Shown piece by piece: positions 1 to 5,535 of a stretch of 8,449 nt of DNA (positions within the stretch are counted from its first letter, which is position 1; each line of letters opens with the position of its first letter). Origin of the DNA: an uncultured Synechococcus sp. (GTDB lineage Bacteria > Cyanobacteriota > Cyanobacteriia > PCC-6307 > Cyanobiaceae); assembly GCA_937975655.1 (NCBI GenBank), contig CALJTZ010000241.1, forward strand, positions 1 through 8,449. Reading direction: 5' to 3'. The position numbers and the translations under genes are program-made. Below the pieces are notes generated by a model. The model searched no databases, had not been told where the DNA came from, and was given only the letters and a program-made list of their open reading frames with translations.

Positions 1-536
1 TCGTGCTGGGGGCCCTGGGGGGGGGCGTGAGCTTCAGTCGCATCGGCAATGGCCTGGCGGGCTGGCACCTGCTGGCCCTCCAATCCCTCATGTACGGGAT
101 TCTCAGCGTCGTGATTCAACCCCGCCGCAGCGAGCTGGACACCGCCAGCAGTGCACTGCCCCTGATGGCCCTGAGCGGAGTTGGGCTGGTGGCGGGCTGG
201 TCCAGCGGCCTGCTGGGGGTGGGCGGCGGCCTGGTGATGGTGCCGTTGATGGTGCAGGGGCTGGGGCTCAGGGTTTACCTGGCCATTCGGCTCAGCACCC
301 TGGCAGTGTGTGCCTCCGCCTCGGCGGCGTCCGTGGGCTTCCTGGTCGACGGACGCAGCAATGTGGCCATGGGGTTGTTGCTGGGGGGCACCGCGGCCCT
401 TGCCTCGCAATGGTCAGCGGCGCGGCTGCAACGGGTGAGCGAAGGCCGGCTGGTGTGGCTGCTGCGGCTCCTCACCGTGCTGCTGGCCGTGGATTCCGGC
501 AGGCGGGCGTTCGCCCTGGCCCTGGCGGCCCGCTGA
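1..536 (+). CDS. TauE/SafE-type membrane transporter, 3' part only
   Basis: The reading frame is open to the left edge, so the gene begins before the window; the first possible start inside (GTG at 3) is probably not the real one. About 177 residues are visible. They are very hydrophobic, with likely membrane helices near residues 20-38, 52-83, 96-113, 120-136 and 147-172 (numbered from that GTG). The stretch at 61-83, with GLVAGWSSGLLGVGGG and then MVPLM, is the glycine-rich motif that opens the second half of the inverted-repeat TauE/SafE fold (PF01925). The family usually has about 250 residues, so the first half-repeat is mostly outside. Members export sulfite, sulfonates or related anions across the inner membrane; the substrate here cannot be told. 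The gene converges on crr6 with 5 nt between stop codons. Family assignment is good, function unknown. Confidence 0.8.
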   Translation, partial: VLGALGGGVSFSRIGNGLAGWHLLALQSLMYGILSVVIQPRRSELDTASSALPLMALSGVGLVAGWSSGLLGVGGGLVMVPLMVQGLGLRVYLAIRLSTLAVCASASAASVGFLVDGRSNVAMGLLLGGTAALASQWSAARLQRVSEGRLVWLLRLLTVLLAVDSGRRAFALALAAR

Positions 537-541
537 GGCGC

Positions 542-1000
542 TCAGGACAGCCCCTCCCAGAAGCCAGCGTCCAGTTCAAACCCCAGCACGGCCGCCATCT
601 GCTCGAGATTGCGGCGGCAACTGAGGCCATGGCGCTGCCCCCAGGCATCGAGCTGGAACAGCCGGTGGGTCATCCACAGCTCAAGGGCTTCGGGGGCAAA
701 GCGGATGCCTTCGGTGCGGCTGAAGCCGTGGGGCAACTGCATGGCCACGTGGCGGGTGAGCTGCCCCCCACTGCGCTCCAGCACCAAGGGCAGCCAGGGG
801 TAGAGAGCATCAGCCCGCAGGCTCCAGAGCCGCAGCTCGGGGATCTCAGAGAGCTCACGGGGATCGTCGGCCTGGCGCGGCCAGGTGAACTGCAGCTCCA
901 GCTGGCCACTGCGCTCAAGCAGCGCCTCAGCCCCCAGCTCCGCCCAGCTCTGCAGCGCCGCGAGATCGCGCTGGTTCACCTGCTCGGCGGTGATGAGCAC
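542..1000 (-). CDS. crr6: CRR6-family NdhI maturation factor
   Basis: The predicted 152-residue soluble protein matches what I know of the CRR6 (DUF1817) family. Landmarks are FTWPR (38-42), DPRELSEIPELRLW (46-59), the RADALYPWLP block (62-71), then HGFSRTEGIRFAPEALEL (91-108). In plants and cyanobacteria CRR6 helps mature NdhI, an iron-sulfur subunit of the photosynthetic NDH-1 complex used in cyclic electron flow around photosystem I. The frame is open up to an ATG at 1213, but that start would run through psaM on the other strand and add 71 residues unlike the family. I chose GTG at 1000, which has GAGG five bases upstream and begins MLITAEQ. Its stop faces the transporter's stop; its start is divergent from psaM across a 156-nt spacer. 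The identification rests on recalled family sequence, not a search. Confidence 0.8.
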   Translation of the reverse strand: MLITAEQVNQRDLAALQSWAELGAEALLERSGQLELQFTWPRQADDPRELSEIPELRLWSLRADALYPWLPLVLERSGGQLTRHVAMQLPHGFSRTEGIRFAPEALELWMTHRLFQLDAWGQRHGLSCRRNLEQMAAVLGFELDAGFWEGLS

Positions 1001-1005
1001 CGTCG

Positions 1006-1009
1006 CCTC
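1006..1009 (-). promoter_or_regulatory. Shine-Dalgarno site of crr6
   Basis: GAGG on the minus strand, five bases before the GTG at 1000. It is the main reason for choosing that non-ATG start over the distant ATG at 1213. Confidence 0.5.
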
Positions 1010-1079
1010 GGGGAGAGGAGATGCCAAAACAACCCGTTCATCGATGCCGGCGACCGTAGCGAGGGCGTGTCGAGCTGTG

Positions 1080-1096
1080 ACAGGCCCGCGGCCTGT
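1080..1096. repeat. Inverted repeat A in the crr6-psaM spacer
   Basis: ACAGGCC (1080-1086), a 3-base gap CGC, then GGCCTGT (1090-1096). The arms are perfect complements, giving a 7-bp GC-rich stem. Its right arm overlaps the left arm of the palindrome at 1094-1109 and shares bases with the long-range repeat that reaches the psaM start, so these structures could not form together in one RNA. Confidence 0.6.
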
Positions 1097-1156
1097 TCTG
1101 GCCAGAACACCTGAAGCCGAGAGAATGGACAAGACATTCTTTGCTCGGAACAGGTC
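1090..1156 (+). promoter_or_regulatory. Possible psaM leader switch that hides the ribosome site
   Basis: GGCCTGTTC (1090-1098) can pair with GAACAGGTC (1148-1156): nine base pairs with one G-U. The right arm covers the AACAGG that would serve as the psaM ribosome-binding site and ends at the base before the ATG at 1157. The left arm is shared with the repeats at 1080-1096 and 1094-1109, so pairing there would free the ribosome site. This looks like the geometry of a translational switch. It works only if transcription starts upstream of about 1080. I could not identify a convincing promoter there, so the call is tentative. Confidence 0.3.
1094..1109. repeat. 16-bp perfect palindrome upstream of psaM
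   Basis: TGTTCTGGCCAGAACA equals its own reverse complement over all 16 bases. It sits between the divergent crr6 and psaM genes, 48 bp before the psaM start and 94 bp before the crr6 start. Such a perfect dyad in a divergent spacer may be an operator for a dimeric regulator, or one arm of a folded psaM leader. It does not match the cyanobacterial or E. coli LexA sites as I know them. The palindrome is certain; its role is inferred. Confidence 0.55.
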
Positions 1157-1261
1157 ATGGTTTCGTCCCTCACCCAGGCCGAAGTGCTGATTGCCCTGGT
1201 GGTGGCTGCCCATGCGGGCGTTCTTGCCGTTCGCCTGGCCGCCAGCCTGTATCGCGCCTGA
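1157..1261 (+). CDS. psaM: Photosystem I reaction centre subunit XII (PsaM)
   Basis: A 34-residue protein, MVSSLTQAEVLIALVVAAHA and on to a C-terminal RLAASLYRA. It matches PsaM (usually about 30 residues): a short polar N-terminus with the T/SQ-V pattern, the ALVVA core, one membrane helix (about 9-28), then R-L and a terminal LY-K/R on the stromal side. PsaM is a small single-helix subunit at the periphery of the cyanobacterial PSI monomer, close to the contact region of the trimer. The ATG is preceded by GGAACAGG, a weak ribosome site. The gene is divergent from crr6 and followed 11 bases later by a strong hairpin, so it may be monocistronic. His19 lies in mid-helix, where the Synechocystis protein as I recall it has proline. 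The gene is easily missed because of its length. Confidence 0.9.
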   Translation: MVSSLTQAEVLIALVVAAHAGVLAVRLAASLYRA

Positions 1262-1266
1262 ATCCC

Positions 1267-1295
1267 TTGATCGGGCGGATCTGACCTGCTACAAG
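1267..1295 (+). promoter_or_regulatory. Weak candidate promoter for the 1515-por unit
   Basis: TTGATC (1267-1272) and TACAAG (1290-1295) are 17 bases apart, each matching four of six bases of the sigma-70 consensus. The -10-like box lies in the loop of the hairpin at 1273-1311. If real, transcripts would have a leader of over 200 nt before the gene at 1515. Matches of this quality arise by chance, so confidence is low. Confidence 0.2.
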
Positions 1296-1311
1296 CGGGC
1301 CAGATCCGCCC
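1273..1311 (+). terminator. Strong hairpin after psaM, likely 3' end or barrier
   Basis: GGGCGGATCTG (1273-1283) pairs perfectly with CAGATCCGCCC (1301-1311). After one A/C mismatch, CCTGC (1285-1289) pairs with GCGGG (1295-1299, one G-U), leaving the loop TACAA. That is 16 base pairs, beginning 11 bases after the psaM stop. No T-run follows (the next bases are ACCCCCTTCCC), so it is not a classical intrinsic terminator; it may protect or define the psaM 3' end. A second AGATCCGCC at 1359-1367 could compete for the left arm. The rest of the spacer (1312-1514) shows no gene I can support. Confidence 0.55.
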
Positions 1312-1514
1312 ACCCCCTTCCCTTGACCCCCTCCCGGCCAGTCCAACCCTCTCAGCGGAGATCCGCCAGCCGGCAGTCAGGTGGTCATCGCACGTCAAGC
1401 CAGCGATCGGCACGGGTGGCACCGGCGCGAAGCACGCCCAACGCGGCACCGGCCGCCACCGGCATTCGGCCCTCCAGCCCCCAGCAGGAACTCACCTGCA
1501 GTGCCATCGGCCTC

Positions 1515-1835
1515 ATGCTCAAGGTAGGACTGGCGTTGGTGGCCGTGGTGAGCCTGGTGCGGCTGGCTGGGGCCTACCAAGCCCGGCTCGAGCGCCACGG
1601 CGAGATCTCCGCGGTGCTGGATATCCAGCAGGCCAAGCTGCTCAAGGCCCAGAGCCGCTTCGACAAGCTGTTTGCCGCCGGCGGCGAGCAGCAGCTGATC
1701 CAGGAGCAGGACCAGTGGATCGCCCCCAATCGCCTACGGGTGGTGTGGCAGCCACCTGAGCAGGCCGCCCAGCGCCCATTTCCAACTGTTGAGCAGGCAC
1801 CTGGCACCAGCGGGAAACCTACGGCGCGTCCTTAG
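1515..1835 (+). CDS. Small membrane-anchored protein of unknown function
   Basis: A predicted 106-residue protein. Residues 4-20 form one hydrophobic helix, then comes a charged, probably helical stretch (about 22-68, with LDIQQAKLLKAQSRFDKLF) that could be a coiled coil, the segment EQDQWIAPNRLRVVW (64-78), and a proline-rich tail. I have an impression of similar short proteins between psaM and por in marine picocyanobacteria, but no named family. The frame is open much further upstream, through psaM in another frame; ATG at 1515 is chosen because it puts the membrane helix at the N-terminus. It has no good ribosome site, so the start is uncertain. Its stop is 26 nt before por, suggesting co-transcription. 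A role as a membrane tether or assembly helper is only a guess from shape and place. Confidence 0.7.
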   Translation: MLKVGLALVAVVSLVRLAGAYQARLERHGEISAVLDIQQAKLLKAQSRFDKLFAAGGEQQLIQEQDQWIAPNRLRVVWQPPEQAAQRPFPTVEQAPGTSGKPTARP

Positions 1836-1861
1836 GTTGATGCGCGCGAGCGCCGGGCGTC

Positions 1862-2860
1862 ATGGTTTCCAGTTCCAACAGCCATCCATCCACAGCCGGA
1901 ACGCCAGGAACCGTGTTGGTGACCGGCACCACCTCCGGTGTGGGGCTGAATGCGGTGAAGGCCCTCGTGGATCGGGGCTGGACAGTGATCACCGCCAACC
2001 GCGACCCCGTGCGGGCGGCGGCGGCGGCCGACTCACTCGCCATCCCCTCCGAACGGCTCCACCACCTGCGCATCGACCTGGGCGACCTCGAGAGCGTGCG
2101 GGTGGGCGTGGAAACCCTGGTGGCCTCCATCGGCCTGCCCCTGGACGCCCTGGTGATCAACGCCGCCGTGTACAAGCCGCGGTTGAAGCAGCCGGAATGG
2201 TCGCCGCAGAACTATGAGATCTCGATGGCCACCAACCATCTGGGCCACTTCCTGCTGATCCAACTGCTGCTGCCCGATCTGCAGCGCTCGAGCCATCCCT
2301 CCCGCCGCGTGGTGATCCTCGGCACGGTGACGGCCAACTCCAAGGAACTGGGAGGCAAGATCCCCATCCCTGCCCCCGCTGACCTGGGCGATCTCTCCGG
2401 GTTCAAGGCTGGCTTCAAGGCTCCCATCGCCATGGCCAATGGCAAGCCGTTCAAGCCCGGCAAGGCCTACAAGGACAGCAAGCTCTGCAACATGATCACC
2501 ACCCAGGAGCTGCACCGCCGGCTGCATGCCTCCACCGGGATCGTGTTCAGCTCCCTCTATCCGGGCTGCGTGGCCGATACGCCCCTGTTCCGCAACACGC
2601 CGCGGGCATTCCAAACCATCTTTCCCTGGTTCCAGAAGAACATCACCGGCGGCTATGTGAGCCAGGCCCTGGCGGGCGATCGGGTGGCTCAGGTGGTGGC
2701 CGATCCGGGCTTCTCGGCCTCCGGCGTGCACTGGAGCTGGGGCAACCGCCAGAAGAAGGACGGCACCCAGTTCAGCCAGGAACTCTCCGATCAGGCCAGC
2801 AATCCCGACACCGCTCAGGGGGTGTGGGAGCTCTCGATGAAGCTGGTGGGTCTGGCCTGA
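1862..2860 (+). CDS. por: Light-dependent protochlorophyllide oxidoreductase
   Basis: A 332-residue short-chain dehydrogenase that reduces the C17-C18 double bond of protochlorophyllide with NADPH and light, near the end of chlorophyll synthesis. The NADPH-binding TGTTSGVG is at 21-28, NAA at 100-102, NHLGHF at 125-130, and the catalytic YKDSK at 203-207 (Tyr203, Lys207). The POR-specific Cys of YPGC is Cys236 and another is Cys209; these agree with the well-studied Synechocystis residues Tyr193, Lys197, Cys199 and Cys226 by a constant shift of ten. The region 160-200 between the core strands and the active site holds the insertion that separates POR from ordinary SDR enzymes. Length is normal for the family. 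The ATG at 1862 has no clear ribosome site. It follows the small gene at 1515 and is not linked in transcription to the DPOR genes, which run the other way. Confidence 0.96.
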   Translation: MVSSSNSHPSTAGTPGTVLVTGTTSGVGLNAVKALVDRGWTVITANRDPVRAAAAADSLAIPSERLHHLRIDLGDLESVRVGVETLVASIGLPLDALVINAAVYKPRLKQPEWSPQNYEISMATNHLGHFLLIQLLLPDLQRSSHPSRRVVILGTVTANSKELGGKIPIPAPADLGDLSGFKAGFKAPIAMANGKPFKPGKAYKDSKLCNMITTQELHRRLHASTGIVFSSLYPGCVADTPLFRNTPRAFQTIFPWFQKNITGGYVSQALAGDRVAQVVADPGFSASGVHWSWGNRQKKDGTQFSQELSDQASNPDTAQGVWELSMKLVGLA

Positions 2861-2967
2861 TCGCCGATCGCCCGATGGCCTCAGCGTTGGCCGGCTTCGG
2901 GGCAGCTTTCCGGATCCATCAAGACACGCCACAGCCCCACGGCTAGCAAGCAACCAGATACCCCCGC

Positions 2968-2971
2968 GAGG
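2968..2971 (+). promoter_or_regulatory. Shine-Dalgarno site for the gene at 2978
   Basis: GAGG six bases before ATG 2978. It favours that start over the in-frame TTG at 2972, which would abut the site. It is one of the few clear ribosome sites in the window. Confidence 0.6.
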
Positions 2972-2977
2972 TTGCAA

Positions 2978-3568
2978 ATGTCCCGTGCCCTGCGCTGGGG
3001 CCTGGCGGCCATGCTGGCCCTTGGCCTGCTGGTGGGAGCCCTCGTGGTGCTCCCCTTCAGCTCCTGGTTACCCGGCGGCACTGTTGCCGATGTTCCCACC
3101 GCTGAGGTGGTGAACGGCTCGGCCTTCAACCGCCTGTTTCCCGCCCCCGAGGCCGGCCAGGAGCTGGTCTTCACCCAGGAAAAGCGCGGCTTCAGTGAAG
3201 CCAAGCTGAAACAGGGCAGTGCCGCCCTGGCCCTGCTGGCCATCTCGGACACCGCCACCGCCCCTGAGGCCCGCGATAAGTTTGGCGGCAGCGGTAGTGC
3301 CATCCAGGGCTGGCCCCTGGTGGAGCAGGGCGGCCAGGCCAGTGCCCTGCTGGTAGCCGACCGCTTCCAGGTGAAGGTGATCGGCCAGGGCGACGGACTG
3401 GATCCCGACCAGCGCCACGCGCTGCTGGAGGCCTTTGACCTGAAGGGTCTGTCCGCCCTGCTCCCCCCAACAACCGCGCGTGGCCGCAAGGCCTTGCCGG
3501 CCGGTCAGCAGCAGCCGGTGCGCCTGCCGGTGGTCACCCCCCAGACCCTTGAGGAACCCGCAGCATGA
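2978..3568 (+). CDS. Membrane-anchored or exported protein, unknown function
   Basis: 196 residues. A basic start (MSRALRWG) and a hydrophobic segment at about 8-27 look like a signal anchor or signal peptide. No lipobox cysteine follows; in fact the protein has no cysteine at all. The middle (about 44-160) looks like a compact alpha/beta domain, with FTQEKRGFSEAKLKQG (65-80), LALLAISDTA (84-93), an ARDKF (98-102) and a strand-like ADRFQVKVIG (127-136). The tail from about 163 is rich in Pro and Gln and probably disordered. I do not recognise a named family, though the pattern recalls conserved cyanobacterial hypotheticals. It begins 117 nt after por, and its stop overlaps the next gene's start as ATGA, so the two are probably translationally coupled and work together. 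Confidence 0.8.
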   Translation: MSRALRWGLAAMLALGLLVGALVVLPFSSWLPGGTVADVPTAEVVNGSAFNRLFPAPEAGQELVFTQEKRGFSEAKLKQGSAALALLAISDTATAPEARDKFGGSGSAIQGWPLVEQGGQASALLVADRFQVKVIGQGDGLDPDQRHALLEAFDLKGLSALLPPTTARGRKALPAGQQQPVRLPVVTPQTLEEPAA

Positions 3569-4452
3569 GCCGCACCGTTCTGGAGCGCCTGGAGCGCCTA
3601 CCCAAGCGCGATCTCACCGTTCTGGCCCTCAAGGGCATCGGCACCTTGGTGCCCGGTGGGTGGCACAACATCACCAGTGCCGATGCGCTGATCGCTGATG
3701 TGATGGGCAGCAGCGATCCCGAGTTGATCCGCCAGGTGCGGGCAAGGGCGGATCTGCTCAGTGGAGCCCGCCACGAGGGCTACGGACGGGCGATGAGCCT
3801 CTACGACGCCGTGAATCGATCGCAACACGCCACCGGCGGCCTGCGTCTCCTCTCCAACGTGGGGGCCGGTATCCCCCTGCTGAAGCGCATGGCGAAGCTC
3901 ACCCCCGCCAGCGAAACCCTGCAGGCAGTGGACCTGAGCCTCAAGGTGGGCGCCGAACTGCTGGCCTTCACCCAGGTGAATGGCTTGCCGGGGGACAGTT
4001 TTGGCGATTTCTCAGCCTCCCTGGCCGACTACGCCGGCGATGCCCGGGTGCGCATGGCCGCGCTCATCTGCTTCGACGCCCTGCTGCCCCTCGGGGATCA
4101 GGCCCTGCACAAGCTCGATGGGCTCCTGGGCAAGGCCAGTGCCGGTGATTTGCGCCGCCTGCCCTCCTATGGGCTGATGGCCGGCATGATCCCGGGCCAC
4201 GGTGATGGGGCCCATCTGAACTTCCTGCGCCGCGGTGTGGAGAGCTGGGCCGGCTGGGCCGGTGGCCTTATCAGCACCCTGGGGCTCACGGGCCAAAAGG
4301 CCGTGCGGGCCCTGGAGGGGAGCCTCGGGCCCTGGGCCGGCGGGATGCAGGGCCTCGGCACATTCCTCGATGCCTTCACCGACACCTACAGCCACACCGG
4401 TGTGCAGGCGGTGGCGCGGCGACTGGTGGAGCGGGCCGCCGCGGAGATCTGA
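3565..4452 (+). CDS. Helical protein of unknown function
   Basis: 295 residues, no signal peptide and no obvious membrane segment, predicted mainly helical from its Ala/Leu-rich amphipathic stretches. Distinct blocks include KRDLTVLALKGIGTLVPGGW (14-33), the run ARHEGYGRAMSLYDAVNR (68-85), DSFGDFSASLADYAGDARVR (144-163), ICFDALLPLGDQAL (168-181) and a glycine/tryptophan-rich end (228-268). Gly-rich turns recur at the C-terminus. I find no catalytic or metal-binding motif and do not recognise the family. Its ATG overlaps the stop of the preceding gene by four bases, so coupled translation is likely. It faces chlL, with 43 nt between the stop codons. Base composition resembles its neighbours, giving no sign of recent transfer. 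It may be a partner of the exported protein before it; any link to protochlorophyllide reduction is only positional. Confidence 0.8.
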   Translation: MSRTVLERLERLPKRDLTVLALKGIGTLVPGGWHNITSADALIADVMGSSDPELIRQVRARADLLSGARHEGYGRAMSLYDAVNRSQHATGGLRLLSNVGAGIPLLKRMAKLTPASETLQAVDLSLKVGAELLAFTQVNGLPGDSFGDFSASLADYAGDARVRMAALICFDALLPLGDQALHKLDGLLGKASAGDLRRLPSYGLMAGMIPGHGDGAHLNFLRRGVESWAGWAGGLISTLGLTGQKAVRALEGSLGPWAGGMQGLGTFLDAFTDTYSHTGVQAVARRLVERAAAEI

Positions 4453-4495
4453 ACCCTGCGCTGGAAGGACGGGCGTCGCAGCGAGATGGTACGGA

Positions 4496-5425
4496 TCAGT
4501 CGAAACCCAGCAGGTCGAAGATCTCGCGATCCTTGAGGGATTCGGCCTCCAGGGGTTCAACATCGTCGAGCATCCGCTGGGCCAGATTGAGATACTCCTG
4601 CTGCACCGCCTCCACTTCGGGAGTGGGCTCCATCTCAAAGATGGTGCACTTTTTCAGACGGGATTTACGAATCGCATCCACGGTCTTGAAATGGGCCATG
4701 GTGCGCAGGCCTGTGCGGGCATTGAATTTGTCGATTTCATCGGTCTCCTCAGAGCGGTTGGCGATCACACCGCCGAGGCGCACCTTGTAATTCTTGGCCT
4801 TGGCGTTGATGGCCTGCATGATCCGGTTCATCGCGAAGATGGAATCAAAATCGTTGGCCGTCACGATCAGGCAGTAGTGGGCGTGCTGAAGCGGTGCGGC
4901 AAAGCCGCCACACACCACATCGCCCAACACATCAAAGATCACCACATCGGTGTCTTCAAGCAGGTGATGCTCCTTGAGCAATTTCACGGTCTGGCCAGTG
5001 ACATAGCCACCACAACCGGTCCCCGCCGGTGGGCCGCCAGACTCCACACACATCACCCCGTTGTAGCCCTCGAACACGAAGTCTTCCGGCCGCAATTCTT
5101 CGGTATGAAAATCAACGGTTTCGAGAATATCGATCACGGTGGGCACCATCTTCTTGGTGAGCGTGAAGGTGCTGTCGTGCTTGGGATCACAGCCGATCTG
5201 GAGCACCCGCTTGCCCAACTTCGAGAAGGCCGCCGACAGGTTGGACGACGTGGTTGATTTGCCGATGCCGCCCTTGCCGTACACGGCCAGGACCAGGGCT
5301 CCCTCTTCGATCGCCATCGCGGCATCTTGATGCACCTGCACACTGCCCTCGCCATCCAGATGCGAGGGTTCGGGGCGGGCGTGCTCGGGGCGGGACAGAT
5401 CAGTAGGCGTGAGTGTTGTGGTCAT
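4496..5425 (-). CDS. chlL: DPOR iron-sulfur ATP-binding subunit ChlL
   Basis: 309 residues, a NifH-like homodimeric ATPase that passes electrons from ferredoxin to ChlN-ChlB. The P-loop GKGGIGKST is at 50-58 and the switch segment DVLGDVVCGGF at 165-175. Cys138 (in GTGCGG) and Cys172 are 34 apart, as are the NifH/BchL cluster ligands Cys97 and Cys131, so the bridging 4Fe-4S site is intact. About 44 residues precede the first strand, whereas many freshwater cyanobacterial ChlL begin almost at LAVYGKGG; a long N-terminus fits picocyanobacteria and recalls the flexible N-terminus of BchL. An internal ATG (codon 37, 5317-5315) is an alternative start. No ribosome site precedes ATG 5425. It is last in the chlN-chlB-chlL order, 110 nt after chlB, a gap long enough for its own control. 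GC content looks lower than in chlB and chlN. Confidence 0.97.
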   Translation of the reverse strand: MTTTLTPTDLSRPEHARPEPSHLDGEGSVQVHQDAAMAIEEGALVLAVYGKGGIGKSTTSSNLSAAFSKLGKRVLQIGCDPKHDSTFTLTKKMVPTVIDILETVDFHTEELRPEDFVFEGYNGVMCVESGGPPAGTGCGGYVTGQTVKLLKEHHLLEDTDVVIFDVLGDVVCGGFAAPLQHAHYCLIVTANDFDSIFAMNRIMQAINAKAKNYKVRLGGVIANRSEETDEIDKFNARTGLRTMAHFKTVDAIRKSRLKKCTIFEMEPTPEVEAVQQEYLNLAQRMLDDVEPLEAESLKDREIFDLLGFD

Positions 5426-5427
5426 GG

Positions 5428-5459
5428 GGTGTGATGGATTCAGGTGTGATGTCAGATTC
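5428..5459. repeat. Imperfect tandem repeat in the chlL leader
   Basis: Two adjoining units, GGTGTGATGGATTCA (5428-5442) and GGTGTGATGTCAGATTC (5443-5459), share the first nine bases and then a GATTC, offset by three bases. On the chlL strand they read as GAATC...CATCACACC twice, the nearer copy ending two bases before the ATG. A further ATGGATTCA lies at 5514-5522, beside the chlB stop. They may be binding sites for a regulator of chlL transcription or translation, or simple slippage products. Confidence 0.5.
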
Positions 5460-5469
5460 GTGGCAAAAC

Positions 5470-5479
5470 TTGTCTACAA
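5470..5479. promoter_or_regulatory. Short dyad in the chlB-chlL spacer
   Basis: TTGTCTACAA is a TTGT-N2-ACAA inverted repeat, 45 bp before the chlL ATG in an A/T-richer part of the spacer. It could be part of an operator or promoter region, but so short a dyad can occur by chance. I found no convincing -10 box. Confidence 0.2.
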
Positions 5480-5535
5480 ACGCAGGCGGAGCACAGCGAC
5501 ACATCGGGCCCCAATGGATTCAACCCAGTCGCCAC

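Noticed and set aside
308..1114. Open frame on the plus strand spanning the transporter end and crr6
   Set aside because: It overlaps two recognised genes in other frames and has no family-like features.
1001..1213. Extension of crr6 to the ATG at 1213
   Set aside because: It would overlap the whole psaM start on the opposite strand, adds 71 residues unlike the family, and a GTG at 1000 has a suitable ribosome site.
1191..1514. Open frame extending the small gene at 1515 upstream to 1191
   Set aside because: It runs through psaM and the hairpin; the added sequence is low-complexity in character and the membrane helix fits an N-terminus at 1515.
2859..2880. Tandem GATCGCC units at the por stop, possible repeat or HIP1 remnant
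   Set aside because: Only two 7-base copies plus a degenerate one, and not the canonical GCGATCGC octamer; likely chance in GC-rich DNA.
2033..2977. Long open frame opposite por
   Set aside because: Same cause: an antisense shadow of a strongly recognised gene.
4453..4495. Bidirectional terminator between the convergent genes
   Set aside because: Only a 5-bp stem (CTGCG at 4456-4460 with CGCAG at 4477-4481), a long loop and no T-run; too weak to call.
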